Notes: generated by a model from the letters alone, not told the origin. 64,000 nucleotides of DNA from an uncultured Sutterella sp. (GCA_900544345.1 UQUR01000003.1:62001-126000), one strand, 5' to 3'. Positions 23,995-33,926 are shown, numbered from the stretch's first letter. Program-made: numbers and translations.

Positions 23995-25599
23995 TTATTC
24001 AAAAGTTTGGTTCTTTTCTCTTGTAGTATGGAATTGAACCTGAGGCCAATGCTTTTGAGTGGTCTGCAGATTGTAGATAGAAGTGGCTAAATACACCAAA
24101 TTTCCATCAGCGTCTCTTGCAAGTCTAGAGGCCTGTTCGTCCATAAACTGTTTTTGTGTCAGTTCATCGGGAAAGGACAGCCAGCGAGCCGTTGAAACAT
24201 CAGTATTTTCGTAGAGCGCGTCAACTTTATATTCTGTTGCCAATCTCTGAGCCACAATTTCAAACTGCAAAAATCCGACGGCTCCCAAAAACAGATGTCC
24301 TAAATCGTTTTCAAACACTTGAATCGCGCCCTCTTCTCCCAACTCCTTAAGTCCCTTATGAAGTTGTTTAGCCTTAAACGGATCTTTAGGACGGGCAGAG
24401 CGAAACAGTTCTGGTGCAAAATAGGGAATTCCAGTAAATCCCAGCTTTTCACCTTCAGTCAATGTATCTCCGATATGTAATTGTCCGTGATTATAGATAC
24501 CAATGATGTCCCCAGCGACTGCATCAGTCATCGTGACGCGATCATTGGCCATAAATGTCAAGGCATTGGGAATTTTCATCTCTCGGTCCTCACGCAAGTG
24601 CTTGACCTTCATTCCCGGTGTATAACGGCCTGAGCAAACGCGGAAAAAAGCGATACGGTCTCGATGTTTCGGATCCATATTGGCCTGAATTTTGAAAACA
24701 AAGCCGGTAAAAGGTTTTTCCGTCGGCTCTACCACTCGTACACCACCGTCTCGAGGCTGCGGTTCCGGCGCCCACTGAACCAAGGCTTCCAGAACATCCT
24801 TCACACCAAAATTATTAACACCAGAACCAAAGAAAACCGGGCTTTGCTCACCAGCCAAGAATTTCTGGATGTCAAATGGATTGCTGACTCCTTTAATCAG
24901 TTCAATACTTTCACGAACATACCCCATTTCCATCGGAAACAGTTCATCTAGCCTGGGGTTATCCAAGCCCTCTATCAGCTCTTCATTGCCCGATAAGCGA
25001 TCTTCACCTGGTGTAAAACGAACAAGATGGTCCTTAGTTAAAGAAAAAACACCTCTAAAAGTTTTACCCATGCCAATCGGCCAGGTAATCGGAACACATT
25101 CCAACTTTAGAATTTCTTCTATTTCGCTTAACAGATCGATCGGATCACGGACTTCTCGGTCCATTTTGTTGATGAAAGTAATAACCGGCGTATTACGCAA
25201 ACGACAAACCTCTAAAAGTTTAATGGTTTGCGCCTCAACACCCTTGGCAGCATCAATCACCATCACAGCCGCATCAACGGCTGTTAACACACGGTAGGTA
25301 TCTTCAGAGAAATCTTCGTGCCCGGGCGTATCAAGCAAATTAATTACATGATCAGCATACTCGAACTGCATGACTGAACTTGTCACAGAGATCCCGCGCT
25401 GTTGTTCAACTTCCATCCAGTCACTGGTTGCATGTCGCGCTGCTTTTCTTCCTTTCACGGCTCCAGCCATTTGAATGGCACCGCCGAAAAGTAGCAATTT
25501 TTCAGTCAATGTTGTTTTACCCGCATCAGGGTGAGCAATAATGGCAAAGGTTCTTCTTTTTTTAACATCCTTTGCCAATTGAGTATCTAAAAGAGCCAT
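23995..25599 (-). CDS. prfC: Peptide chain release factor 3
   Basis: Translational GTPase that recycles RF1/RF2 from the ribosome after termination. 534 residues, near the family length of about 530. G1 is AHPDAGKTT, G3 is DTPGHEDF, G4 is NKMD; the HATSDWMEVEQQRGISVTSS switch region and the C-terminal half (GAVGFLQFEIVAQRL) are typical of RF3 and separate it from EF-G. Divergent from the pyrimidine permease gene with a 133-bp spacer. Confidence 0.96.
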   Translation of the reverse strand: MALLDTQLAKDVKKRRTFAIIAHPDAGKTTLTEKLLLFGGAIQMAGAVKGRKAARHATSDWMEVEQQRGISVTSSVMQFEYADHVINLLDTPGHEDFSEDTYRVLTAVDAAVMVIDAAKGVEAQTIKLLEVCRLRNTPVITFINKMDREVRDPIDLLSEIEEILKLECVPITWPIGMGKTFRGVFSLTKDHLVRFTPGEDRLSGNEELIEGLDNPRLDELFPMEMGYVRESIELIKGVSNPFDIQKFLAGEQSPVFFGSGVNNFGVKDVLEALVQWAPEPQPRDGGVRVVEPTEKPFTGFVFKIQANMDPKHRDRIAFFRVCSGRYTPGMKVKHLREDREMKIPNALTFMANDRVTMTDAVAGDIIGIYNHGQLHIGDTLTEGEKLGFTGIPYFAPELFRSARPKDPFKAKQLHKGLKELGEEGAIQVFENDLGHLFLGAVGFLQFEIVAQRLATEYKVDALYENTDVSTARWLSFPDELTQKQFMDEQASRLARDADGNLVYLATSIYNLQTTQKHWPQVQFHTTREKNQTFE

Positions 25600-25732
25600 T
25601 TTTTAAATTTCTTCCGACAATTCAAGGCGTAAAGTCAACAATTAAGGGGGTTATTGTACCGAATTTCATCAAAATCCCCTGTTAAAAATTCTTAGGCGTT
25701 ACAATGCTCAAAATATTATTTGGAGTTTATAA

Positions 25733-27037
25733 ATGAGTTATTTCCCACAATGGAAATTAAAACGTGACGGAATCATTGCTCCTGATGAACGTTTACCGAC
25801 CAGCCAAACATTAGCTTTGGGTGTCCAACATGTTGTTGCCATGTTTGGTTCAACGATCTTAGCGCCTCTGTTAATGGGATTTGATCCTAACGTTGCTATC
25901 TTAATGAGTGGTATAGGCACTCTGATTTTCTTTTTCATTGTCGGCGGTCATGTTCCGAGCTACTTAGGTTCAAGTTTTGCCTTTATCGGCGTTGTCATTG
26001 CTGCCACAGGCTACAGTGCAGGCTCTGGGCTTAACGGTAATATTGGCGTTGCTCTCGGAGGCATTATTGCCTGTGGTTTCATCTACGCAGTCGTAGGCCT
26101 GATTGTGATGGCAACCGGTGTCAAATGGATCGAAAAGCTCATGCCTCCTGTTGTAACAGGGGCCGTGGTTGCGGTCATCGGCTTGAATTTGGCTCCAACG
26201 GCCTGCAAAAGTGTTGGTGACGGCACCTTCAACGCCTGTATCGCCATTATTACAATGGTTTGTGTGGGTGCGGTTGCAGTTTACACTCGTGGCTTAATAC
26301 AAAAACTGCTGATTCTTGTTGGTATTGCCTTAAGCTATGTGATCTACTTCGTTTTAGCCAACGTCTTAAACATGGGACCTGCAATTGACTTTTCTGTTAT
26401 TGCCAATGCCTCATGGTTTGGTCTACCTCATTTTGCAACTCCTAGTTTTGACTTTAATGCTGTTTTGTTAATCACCCCTGTTGTCATTATTTTGATCGGG
26501 GAAAATTTAGGGCATGTGAAAGCTGTTACCGCCATGACTGGACGTAACCTAGACCCTTATATGGGACGTGCTTTCTTAGGTGACGGCATTGCCACTATGT
26601 TTGCGGCCAGTTTCGGCGGAACTGGTGTAACGACTTACGGTGAAAATATCGGCGTTATGGCTGCTACCCGTGTTTATTCCACTTTAATATTTGTTGTAGC
26701 GGCCTGCTTTGCCATTATTCTCGGCTTTTCTCCAAAATTCGGAGCAGTGATCCAAACAATTCCTCAACCATTGCTTGGCGGAGTTTCAATTGTAGTATTC
26801 GGATTAATTGCTGTTGCTGGAGCCAGAATTTGGGTCGTCAACCAGGTGGACTTTGGCAACAATCGCAATCTCATCGTTGCAGCGGTTACCTTAATTCTTG
26901 GCGCTGGAGATTTCACTATTAACATCGCAGGCTTTACACTCGGTGGTATTGGCACAGCCACTTTCGGTGCAATTTTGCTCAACGCCTTAATGAACCAAGG
27001 CAGTTCACGAGAAGGTGAACCGTTAATTGAACGTTAA
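25733..27037 (+). CDS. NCS2 uracil/pyrimidine permease, RutG/UraA-like
   Basis: Inner-membrane nucleobase:cation symporter of the NCS2 family, 434 residues with about 14 hydrophobic segments. GVQHVVAMFGSTILAP forms helix 1 with its conserved His; GENLGHVKAVTAMTGRNLD holds the substrate-binding Glu. Overall wording (WKLKRDGIIAPDERLP, PSYLGSSFAFIGVVIAATG, the IGTATFGAILLNAL end) follows E. coli RutG more closely than UraA, but no rut genes are present, so the substrate (uracil, possibly thymine or xanthine) is not settled. A GGAG site lies nine bases before the ATG, and its own terminator follows. pyrE lies in the window but is not adjacent. Confidence 0.88.
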   Translation: MSYFPQWKLKRDGIIAPDERLPTSQTLALGVQHVVAMFGSTILAPLLMGFDPNVAILMSGIGTLIFFFIVGGHVPSYLGSSFAFIGVVIAATGYSAGSGLNGNIGVALGGIIACGFIYAVVGLIVMATGVKWIEKLMPPVVTGAVVAVIGLNLAPTACKSVGDGTFNACIAIITMVCVGAVAVYTRGLIQKLLILVGIALSYVIYFVLANVLNMGPAIDFSVIANASWFGLPHFATPSFDFNAVLLITPVVIILIGENLGHVKAVTAMTGRNLDPYMGRAFLGDGIATMFAASFGGTGVTTYGENIGVMAATRVYSTLIFVVAACFAIILGFSPKFGAVIQTIPQPLLGGVSIVVFGLIAVAGARIWVVNQVDFGNNRNLIVAAVTLILGAGDFTINIAGFTLGGIGTATFGAILLNALMNQGSSREGEPLIER

Positions 27038-27056
27038 TTTGTTATCAATTGAGTAG

Positions 27057-27080
27057 GGGAGCCTTTAAGCTCCCTTCTCT
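27057..27080 (+). terminator. Terminator of the permease gene
   Basis: GGGAGC / GCTCCC with loop CTTTAA, followed by TTCTCT, 20 bp after the stop codon. The stem is short and the T-run is interrupted. Confidence 0.65.
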
Positions 27081-27384
27081 CACACCGCAATTACATTCAT
27101 GTCGTTTGGTACCTGACGCTTCCTGAGGCTTTTGGGGCACTCCTTTCTCATACAGCCTACACCCATATTCAACCCAATCTTTACAATACTGCGTTCTTCA
27201 ACAAACTTGTCAATATCTATGATCTTGCCACTCACTGACAGCTTTTGAATAAGTTTTTAATTCATGATCTTGCGATCGTCGCATACCTAGTTTCTGTTTT
27301 ATTCTCCTGCTTACCATTTCTAGCCTTACGTTAGATGAAACTGTGACCTAGCGCCACTAGCAGTGCGCCCTACCGAACGTCTCG
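27075..27384. other. Non-coding spacer between convergent genes, possible small RNA
   Basis: About 310 bp (the whole gap is 27038-27467) with no ORF on either strand that I can support. It contains two small hairpins, TGCGA/TCGCA at 27271-27283 and a 7-bp stem with one bulge at 27351-27368 (GCG-CACT paired with AGTGCGC), and then a strong terminator. A convergent spacer this long is unusual beside the 4-bp overlaps seen elsewhere here. It may hold a small RNA or decayed sequence. I found no convincing promoter. Confidence 0.35.
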
Positions 27385-27428
27385 AAAAAATCCCGACTAG
27401 CTTTTCTGCCAATCGGGATTTTTTATAT
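27385..27428. terminator. Strong bidirectional intrinsic terminator
   Basis: AAAAAATCCCGA (27385-27396) pairs perfectly with TCGGGATTTTTT (27413-27424), a 12-bp stem with T-runs on both strands. It lies 40 bp beyond the M20 peptidase stop on the minus strand, and would also end any + strand transcript from the spacer. Confidence 0.88.
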
Positions 27429-27467
27429 TAAAAACACAGACCTAAGAGGTCCCTGTACTTTTGCTCA

Positions 27468-28751
27468 TTAAGCTCTCTTTTCGAGCACAGGTTCGGTGAC
27501 ACCATCGACTCCCACCAACACCAAGCTCGTAAGCATTGCTAATTGGGGACCTTGATAAGCATCAACCGGTTCATACCATTCTTTGACATTATGGTTGAAA
27601 CCTTCCTTACCACCGCCACCAAGGGTCGTTGCAGGCACACCTTTATTAACTGCCACGTTGTGATCAGTGGAAGCAAAAGCATAGGAATAAAGCGGAATGC
27701 CCAAAGCTGCCATAGCACCACGAGCCGCTTGCAAAACGCTGACATCATCTTTTTGTCCGCCACCGGGACGATGACCGATCGGTTCAAGAGTGAGTTTCAC
27801 ACCGTCTTCATCCTTGTAACCCCAACGTGCATTTTCATCTTTTGCAGCTTGTTCAAAGATCGGCAGAATACGAGCCTCCAGTTCGTCCAATTCTTTGGCA
27901 CCAGCACTTCTCATATCCAATTCCATTTCCACGTGTGCAGCGATGGAGTTAACCGTTGTGCCGCCCTTAATCGTGCCGCAAGTAAACGTTGTCTTCGGGT
28001 CGCTCACTGTTTGCAAATCGGCAATCTTAGCAATAGCACGACCGATAGCATGAATAGCGCTTGGCGTACCAAAAGCATTCCAAGAGTGACCACCGGGGCC
28101 GTCAAAGTGCACACGATAGCGCTTAGAACCCGTAGCACCACATAAAACACGATTAACATTCACACCGTCAACGGAAATAAAACCGTCGATATGAATGCCG
28201 CTCTTATTGAAGAGATACTTCGAACCACGGAGGTCACCGTTACCTTCTTCACCAACACTACCCACAAAGAGAATATCGCCGACCGTTTCGATCTTAAATT
28301 CCTGCAACGTACGCAAGACTTGCAAAATAGCGGCCAAACCGCGAGCGTCGTCACTGATGCCGGGAGCTAAATAACGATCACCTTCGCGGCGAACCTTCAC
28401 ATTAGTTCCTGCCGGGAACACTGTATCCAAGTGAGCGGCCAAAACGAGCGTCGGACCATTACCCTTACCGCAGCGGCGAGCCAACACGTTGCCTTCTTCA
28501 TCGATAGAAGCTTTAAGCCCCAGTTCTTCCAAACGGCGAACGAAATCCTTAGCGCGAACTTCTTCATGGAAAGGAGGCGCTTCCACTTCGGTAATAGCGA
28601 TTTGATCGGCAAGCGTTTTTTCGTCATCACGCTTGACCGCTTCAATCGCAGCCTTGATTGTTTCACAAGCAGCCAACTTATCAACGGCAGCTTGAACATG
28701 CGCCAAAAGCGGCGGCATTTCCAAAGGCTTTGCATCCTTAGGGTTGTCCAT
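27468..28751 (-). CDS. M20-family metallopeptidase (peptidase T-like)
   Basis: Cytoplasmic two-zinc hydrolase, 427 residues. Zinc and catalytic motifs are AAHLDTVF (HxD), GISDDARG, VGSVGEEGNGDLRG (Glu-Glu pair) and the C-terminal GFNHNVKEWYEP. The lid/dimerisation domain lies in between (GPGGHSWNAFG). ATG 28751 was chosen over 28778 because GAGGAG sits about seven bases upstream of it. It may act on di- or tripeptides or acylated amino acids; the family does not fix the substrate. Single-gene unit with its own terminator, oriented like the upstream tex gene. Confidence 0.85.
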   Translation of the reverse strand: MDNPKDAKPLEMPPLLAHVQAAVDKLAACETIKAAIEAVKRDDEKTLADQIAITEVEAPPFHEEVRAKDFVRRLEELGLKASIDEEGNVLARRCGKGNGPTLVLAAHLDTVFPAGTNVKVRREGDRYLAPGISDDARGLAAILQVLRTLQEFKIETVGDILFVGSVGEEGNGDLRGSKYLFNKSGIHIDGFISVDGVNVNRVLCGATGSKRYRVHFDGPGGHSWNAFGTPSAIHAIGRAIAKIADLQTVSDPKTTFTCGTIKGGTTVNSIAAHVEMELDMRSAGAKELDELEARILPIFEQAAKDENARWGYKDEDGVKLTLEPIGHRPGGGQKDDVSVLQAARGAMAALGIPLYSYAFASTDHNVAVNKGVPATTLGGGGKEGFNHNVKEWYEPVDAYQGPQLAMLTSLVLVGVDGVTEPVLEKRA

Positions 28752-28806
28752 ATTCAACTCCTCAACTTTGTTAAACACTGAAAACTTTCGTTTTCATATC
28801 CTGTTG

Positions 28807-28815
28807 ATTTTATCA
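28807..28815 (-). promoter_or_regulatory. Extended -10 promoter for the M20 peptidase
   Basis: On the minus strand the sequence TGATAAAAT has a TG one base before TAAAAT, an extended -10 element, in the spacer after the tex stop codon. No good -35 box is visible. The leader would be about 50 bases. Confidence 0.4.
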
Positions 28816-28854
28816 TTTCAGCTAAGTAAAACGACTTATTTTCATAAGCTTGGA

Positions 28855-31137
28855 TCAACGTTTTAGCTTAGCAAAGGCACTTGCCATAGCACCCAACGGT
28901 CTATCTTGAGCCTGTCCAAGCTGATTACGGCGAATTAGTTTATTGCTTAGACTACCTTTTTTCATCGACAGAGAAATACGATTTCTACCAACATCAACCT
29001 CGAGCACCCGAACTTTAACAATTTGACCAACTTTGACCACTTCACGAGGATCCTTCACAAAGTGATCGGCCAACTCCGACACGTGCACCAAACCATCCTG
29101 ATGTACACCAATATCAACAAAAGCTCCGAACGCCGCTACGTTGGAAACGACTCCCTCAAGCTCCATATTCGGTTTCAAATCCGATATGGTTTCTACACCT
29201 TCTTTGAAAACAGCCGTTTTAAATTCCGGTCTAGGATCTCTGCCCGGCTTTTCCAGCTCGAGCAAAATATCCTTAACCGTCGGAATACCAAACTGATCAT
29301 CTGTAAAATCTGAAGCTTTTAGTTGACGTAGCACACTTTGATTACCAATTAAAGTAAAAATATCAGAACCTGTTTTCTGAAGAATTTTTTCAACGACAGG
29401 ATAGGCTTCTGGATGAACAGAGGAGGCATCAAGTGGATTGTCTCCACCTGTTATTCGTAAAAATCCAGCAGCTTGTTCAAATGTTTTTTCTCCTAATCGC
29501 GGTACATCCAGCAATTGACGACGATTTTTAAATGCCCCATGAGCATCTCGGAAGTTAACAATTGATTGTGCCACGGACTTTGTTAGGCCAGAAACACGAG
29601 CCAAAAGCGGCACACTGGCAGTGTTTAAATCTACTCCAACAGCATTAACACAGTCCTCTACCACTGCATCTAGTTTTTGAGCCAGATGCACCTGATTAAC
29701 ATCATGCTGATATTGACCCACACCGATGGCTTTAGGGTCGATTTTGACTAACTCTGCCAACGGATCCTGCAGTCGCCTTGCGATGGATACTGCACCACGA
29801 TAGCTGACATCCATATTTGGGAATTCTTTGGCCGCAAGTTCGCTTGCAGAATACACGCTTGCTCCAGCTTCGCTTACTACAATCTTCGTCAAACCTAATT
29901 CAGGATGCCGGGCAATCAATTCGCCAGCTAGTCGATCTGTTTCGCGACTTGCCGTACCGTTTCCTATGCTAATTAACTTAGATCCATGACGCTTAGCCAA
30001 GGCAGCCAAAATCTCTATGGACTGATCCCACTGTCTTTTGGGCTCATGAGGATAGATCACCCCTGTTTCCAAAACACCACCAGTTGAAGAAATTACCGCA
30101 ACTTTCACACCGGTTCGAAGGCCTGGATCCAACCCAATCACTCCTTTTTGACCTGCCGGTGCTGCGAGAAGTAAATCCTTCAAATTGATCCCAAAAACTC
30201 GAATAGCTTCCTCTTCGGCTCGCTCACGAACAGTTTCAAAAAGTTCGCTCTCAAGGTTCAGACAAACTTTGACTCTCCACGTCCATCGGCAAACATCCAA
30301 CAACCATTTATCTGCTGCCCTACCTAAATCTTTGATCCCGACATGCTCGGCTATCATCTGTTGGCAAGGATGAGGAATTTGTGCTTCTTCCTGTTCACTG
30401 AGCGCAACTTTGACCGACAACACTCCTTCTTGGCGTCCTCTAAAAAGGGCTAATGCACGATGAGAAGGAATAGAGCTTAACGGCTCTTCAAAATCAAAGT
30501 AATCTTTATATTTTGCTCCATCACTCTCTTTACCCTGCACCAGTTCAGAGACAATAAAACCGTGCTTACCTAAAAAGGATCTCAGGACTGCAAGTAATTC
30601 AGCATCCTCACTGAATCGTTCAGCCAAAATATCCCTAGCTCCATTTAAAGCATCTTTAACTGCAGATATCCCTTTTTCAGGGTTAAGAAAGTGCTCAGCT
30701 TCTTGTTCAGGAACCAATGTCGGATTTTCAAGTAACTTATCGGCCAAAGGCTCTAAGCCCGCCTCTTTTGCTATTTGTGCACGAGTGCGTCTCTTTGGCT
30801 TATACGGTAAATACAAATCTTCAATACGTTGCTTAGTTTCTGCTTGCATTAAAGCTAACTTCAACTCATCTGTTAATTTGCCCTGAGAGGCAATTGAGTC
30901 TATGACAGCTGTACGACGAGCTTCCATATCTCTTAGGTAGACTAATCGTTCCTGTAACAAGCGCAACTGTGAGTCATCTAACCCTCCCGTTACTTCTTTG
31001 CGATAACGGGCGATAAAAGGCACTGTTGCACCGTTATCTAATAAATCTACAGCTGCAAGCACCTGAGCATTGGTCGCTTTAATATCTTTCGATAAAGTCA
31101 AAGCGATTCGCGTATTGGCTTCTTGAGTCAATGTCAT
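28855..31137 (-). CDS. tex: Tex-family transcription accessory/RNA-binding protein
   Basis: 760 residues, the usual Tex length. Order of domains: N-terminal helical Tex region (NGATVPFIARYRKEVTGGLDD), the YqgF/RNase H-like core (GLDPGLRTGVKVAV), the helix-hairpin-helix pair (ARVSGLTKSVAQSIV and LLDVPRLGEKTFEQAAGFLRI) and a C-terminal S1 RNA-binding domain (MELEGVVSNVAAFGAFVDIG). Function in the cell is poorly defined; Tex affects transcription and toxin expression in some pathogens. Lies 31 bp downstream of the DUF1857 gene and could be read from the amino-acid transporter operon. Confidence 0.95.
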   Translation of the reverse strand: MTLTQEANTRIALTLSKDIKATNAQVLAAVDLLDNGATVPFIARYRKEVTGGLDDSQLRLLQERLVYLRDMEARRTAVIDSIASQGKLTDELKLALMQAETKQRIEDLYLPYKPKRRTRAQIAKEAGLEPLADKLLENPTLVPEQEAEHFLNPEKGISAVKDALNGARDILAERFSEDAELLAVLRSFLGKHGFIVSELVQGKESDGAKYKDYFDFEEPLSSIPSHRALALFRGRQEGVLSVKVALSEQEEAQIPHPCQQMIAEHVGIKDLGRAADKWLLDVCRWTWRVKVCLNLESELFETVRERAEEEAIRVFGINLKDLLLAAPAGQKGVIGLDPGLRTGVKVAVISSTGGVLETGVIYPHEPKRQWDQSIEILAALAKRHGSKLISIGNGTASRETDRLAGELIARHPELGLTKIVVSEAGASVYSASELAAKEFPNMDVSYRGAVSIARRLQDPLAELVKIDPKAIGVGQYQHDVNQVHLAQKLDAVVEDCVNAVGVDLNTASVPLLARVSGLTKSVAQSIVNFRDAHGAFKNRRQLLDVPRLGEKTFEQAAGFLRITGGDNPLDASSVHPEAYPVVEKILQKTGSDIFTLIGNQSVLRQLKASDFTDDQFGIPTVKDILLELEKPGRDPRPEFKTAVFKEGVETISDLKPNMELEGVVSNVAAFGAFVDIGVHQDGLVHVSELADHFVKDPREVVKVGQIVKVRVLEVDVGRNRISLSMKKGSLSNKLIRRNQLGQAQDRPLGAMASAFAKLKR

Positions 31138-31168
31138 TGTTCAATCTTTCGAAAGGAAAATTAACGAA

Positions 31169-31654
31169 TTATGAGAGTTCAGATAAACGACCTGCTTGTT
31201 GTCTGATCCGCTCTACCATATCTTGGTCTTTTTGTTCGTATGCTTTGCGTCTCAGTGACAAAAAGATATCTTCTTGAGGCGCTGTTTCAATGTCTTCTTC
31301 ATAAAGAAAATGAAGACTAATCGTATTTTTTAGTTCCAATGTTTGGATTTCAATAGTCAACCGGCTTCCTGGATAGTTTTCTGTATGTTCTATATCGGTT
31401 ACCATCGTGTGGTTATCGAGAAAACTGACCCTATCTTTTACATCCATTGAGCTGAAGTGCAAAACACGATCAAGTACATGCACTCCACCTTCGAATGACT
31501 CCTTAACCTCTGAACTTTCTATAGGCTCGAAATATTCATGGGGATGCTTTGCATAGTGCTCTAGGTGCCTCAATAAATTTGAGACGGTCAGTAACTTAAA
31601 AAGTGGATCGTCTGAATTAGTCACCTCAATCGTATGTTCATGAACTTTAATCAT
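31169..31654 (-). CDS. DUF1857 (AtaL-like, SRPBCC-fold) protein
   Basis: 161 residues. The opening VHEHTIEVTNSDDPLFKLLTV and the pattern of alternating strands followed by a C-terminal helix resemble the DUF1857/AtaL-like SRPBCC family, proteins that usually bind small hydrophobic ligands. No catalytic motif is evident. It overlaps the end of the permease gene aapM by 8 bp and so sits where the transporter ATPase gene (aapP) would normally be, but it is clearly not an ATPase because it has no Walker motifs. Function unknown. Confidence 0.65.
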   Translation of the reverse strand: MIKVHEHTIEVTNSDDPLFKLLTVSNLLRHLEHYAKHPHEYFEPIESSEVKESFEGGVHVLDRVLHFSSMDVKDRVSFLDNHTMVTDIEHTENYPGSRLTIEIQTLELKNTISLHFLYEEDIETAPQEDIFLSLRRKAYEQKDQDMVERIRQQAGRLSELS

Positions 31655-32720
31655 GTGTACTGCCTTTCTTAATTCGTCGTTCCAACCAAATACTGTATCG
31701 AGACATCAAAAGGCTGGAAAAGAAGTAAATTGCGGCGACAAATATATAACCTTCTACAAAAAATTGACGCCACTGGGGATCTCCCAGTGCGAGACGCAAC
31801 GCTCCCGTTAGATCATACATAGATACAACTGTCACCAAAGATGTATCCATAAATGTTGAAAGCAAACTGTTGACCAATGCAGGGATGACAGCAACCAGAG
31901 CTTGCGGCAAAATGATATAGGTATACACTTGCCACGGTTTAAAACCTAGAGAGGCTGCGGCATTGAATTGGCCGCTACGAATCGTTTGTAATCCTCCCCT
32001 CACAGTTTCAGCCATGTACGCAGCCTGAAATAGCACAATACCTAGAGCAATGCGCCAAAAACCATCAATGGCTAAACCAGACGGCAAAAGCAAAGGAAAA
32101 ATATAAGTCGCAACAAATAAAACCGTGATTAACGGCACGCCCCGAACCAATTCAATATAACTGGCTGAAAGCACTCTCAGAATTGGTAAAGATGAGCGTC
32201 GACCGATAGCCAATGCAATCCCAATCGGCGCAGAAAAGGTCATACCAATTAAAGTTAAAATGACCGTAAGTGGTAACCCACCCCAGGCGTCAGAATCCAC
32301 AGAAGTGAGACCCAAAATACCTCCTGCCATCAGAAGGAAAAACGCTGCAAAAGCAAGGATCCAACCGATAACAATTGCTTTGAACCCCTTTTTAGTCCAA
32401 AAAAGCGGTATCGCTGTGATGATTAACATCAAAACAATAAGGAAAGTAGCCAGCCCCGCCCTCCATTGCTCTTCGTACGGATAACGCCCAAAAAGAATCA
32501 GACGCCATTTTTCAGCCACAAAACCCCAACAAGCTCCATCAGAGGAACGACAAAGAGCGAGATTAGGTTCAGTGACTGCGTTCAACACTCCCCAGTCTAA
32601 AAATTGAACAGCAAACCAAAACAAACTGCCAGTAATTAAAAGGGTGAGCAGTGATCGAACGGGTGAACCGAAATAGTCCTTCCGGAGGCTTTCGCTAAGG
32701 GTAGCATTCATCAACATCAT
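31647..32720 (-). CDS. aapM: Amino-acid ABC transporter permease, AapM/YhdY-like
   Basis: 357-residue inner-membrane protein of the polar amino-acid uptake family. After several N-terminal helices the His/Glu/Gln/Arg permease core begins (PLTVILTLIGMTFSAPIGIALAIG) and contains the ATPase-contact EAA-like loop AASLGFKPWQVYTYIILPQAL. The large extra N-terminal part is typical of AapM. ATG 32720 is preceded by GGACGG. It would pair with AapQ to form the channel fed by AapJ. Confidence 0.88.
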   Translation of the reverse strand: MMLMNATLSESLRKDYFGSPVRSLLTLLITGSLFWFAVQFLDWGVLNAVTEPNLALCRSSDGACWGFVAEKWRLILFGRYPYEEQWRAGLATFLIVLMLIITAIPLFWTKKGFKAIVIGWILAFAAFFLLMAGGILGLTSVDSDAWGGLPLTVILTLIGMTFSAPIGIALAIGRRSSLPILRVLSASYIELVRGVPLITVLFVATYIFPLLLPSGLAIDGFWRIALGIVLFQAAYMAETVRGGLQTIRSGQFNAAASLGFKPWQVYTYIILPQALVAVIPALVNSLLSTFMDTSLVTVVSMYDLTGALRLALGDPQWRQFFVEGYIFVAAIYFFSSLLMSRYSIWLERRIKKGSTHD

Positions 32721-32729
32721 TTTCCGTCC

Positions 32730-33914
32730 TTAGCGCGGCACTGAGACCACTTTTGTGTTAACTCGATTCATAATCAATGCAATGATCAGGTTAAGTAGCA
32801 AATACACCATCATGATGATGACTATCGCTTCTAGAGCCTGCCCCATGATAACAATCGATGTATTCCCCACACTGACAATATCCGGATAACCGATAATGAC
32901 AGCCAACGATGAATTTTTCGTTAAATTCATATATTGACTGGACATAGGAGGAATAATTAATCGAAGCGACTGAGGCAAAATCACATAACTTATCGTCTGC
33001 AATCGTGTCATTCCCAACGCTTCAGCTGCCCTCCACTGGTTAATAGGAACTGCCAAAATTCCAGCCCTAACAATTTCAGCAATAGATGCTGAAGTAAATG
33101 TTGTCAATCCTATCCAAAGAGCCATGAATTCTGGAGTAGCGCTAGCTCCGCCGGTCACTAAGAACCCTTCTCTATGAGGTTGACTCCAACCAAACAGAAC
33201 TCCAACCCCAAACCATACCAATAAGGCAATAATCACAGCAACGAGTATCGCATCACAAGTGGCAACCAGGCTTGTTAATTTCTTAACTAAGCAACGTTTT
33301 ACAACAAGGAACGCAATAACTGCTACAAGTAGTGCTGTTAAATTTGTTTGCCATAAAAACAATGGTACGCTGAATTGAAAGCCAGCTTTAGACAACATAG
33401 CCCAAGAGCCAAAATGGATGGGATCAAAAGAGTCTGGAAGAAATTCAGTAATAACAAGATAGATTGCAAAAAGCTGAATCAGAAGCGGAATATTTCGATA
33501 AAACTCTACATGCGCCATACCTAAAAAGCGAACCAACGGATGCTTTGACAGACGCATCAAACCAACGATCACACCCAAAATAGTTGCTGATATAACCGCT
33601 AAAAATGAAACACGAATTGTATTGAAAAAACCGGCCAGAAACATTCGACCGAAACTATCATTTGAAGAGATTGAAATTAATGACTCACCAATCTCAAAGC
33701 TAGCCCGATCACTTAAGAAGGCAAATCCAGAACGAATATCTCTGGCTTGTAAATTACTGAATATATTTTGGGCAAAAAGATAAATAACCCCCAGCACAAG
33801 GGCGAAGACAACAAATTGCCAGAACCACTCTTTTCGGCGACGATAGGCTTCACGCCTACGCCAAGCAGAGTCACCAGTCAGGCTTGAGAGATGGTTTTTC
33901 TTTTGCGTTTGCAT
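32730..33914 (-). CDS. aapQ: Amino-acid ABC transporter permease, AapQ/YhdX-like
   Basis: 394-residue permease with a basic cytoplasmic N-terminus (SAWRRREAYRRRKEWFW) followed by helices and the conserved loop AAEALGMTRLQTISYVILPQSLR, which contacts the ATPase. The long loop region between helices is characteristic of AapQ. Transcribed between the binding-protein gene aapJ (52 bp upstream, with a hairpin in the gap) and aapM (9 bp downstream). Known Aap systems take up a broad range of L-amino acids. Confidence 0.88.
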   Translation of the reverse strand: MQTQKKNHLSSLTGDSAWRRREAYRRRKEWFWQFVVFALVLGVIYLFAQNIFSNLQARDIRSGFAFLSDRASFEIGESLISISSNDSFGRMFLAGFFNTIRVSFLAVISATILGVIVGLMRLSKHPLVRFLGMAHVEFYRNIPLLIQLFAIYLVITEFLPDSFDPIHFGSWAMLSKAGFQFSVPLFLWQTNLTALLVAVIAFLVVKRCLVKKLTSLVATCDAILVAVIIALLVWFGVGVLFGWSQPHREGFLVTGGASATPEFMALWIGLTTFTSASIAEIVRAGILAVPINQWRAAEALGMTRLQTISYVILPQSLRLIIPPMSSQYMNLTKNSSLAVIIGYPDIVSVGNTSIVIMGQALEAIVIIMMVYLLLNLIIALIMNRVNTKVVSVPR

Positions 33915-33926
33915 CTTTAACTAAAA

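Noticed and set aside
27038..27467. tRNA or CRISPR content in the longest gene-free gap
   Set aside because: No T-loop-like GTTCRANNC with cloverleaf pairing and no repeated units were seen.
27543..28145. 200-codon + strand open frame within the M20 peptidase
   Set aside because: Antisense to the zinc-binding and lid motifs of the peptidase. A shadow frame.
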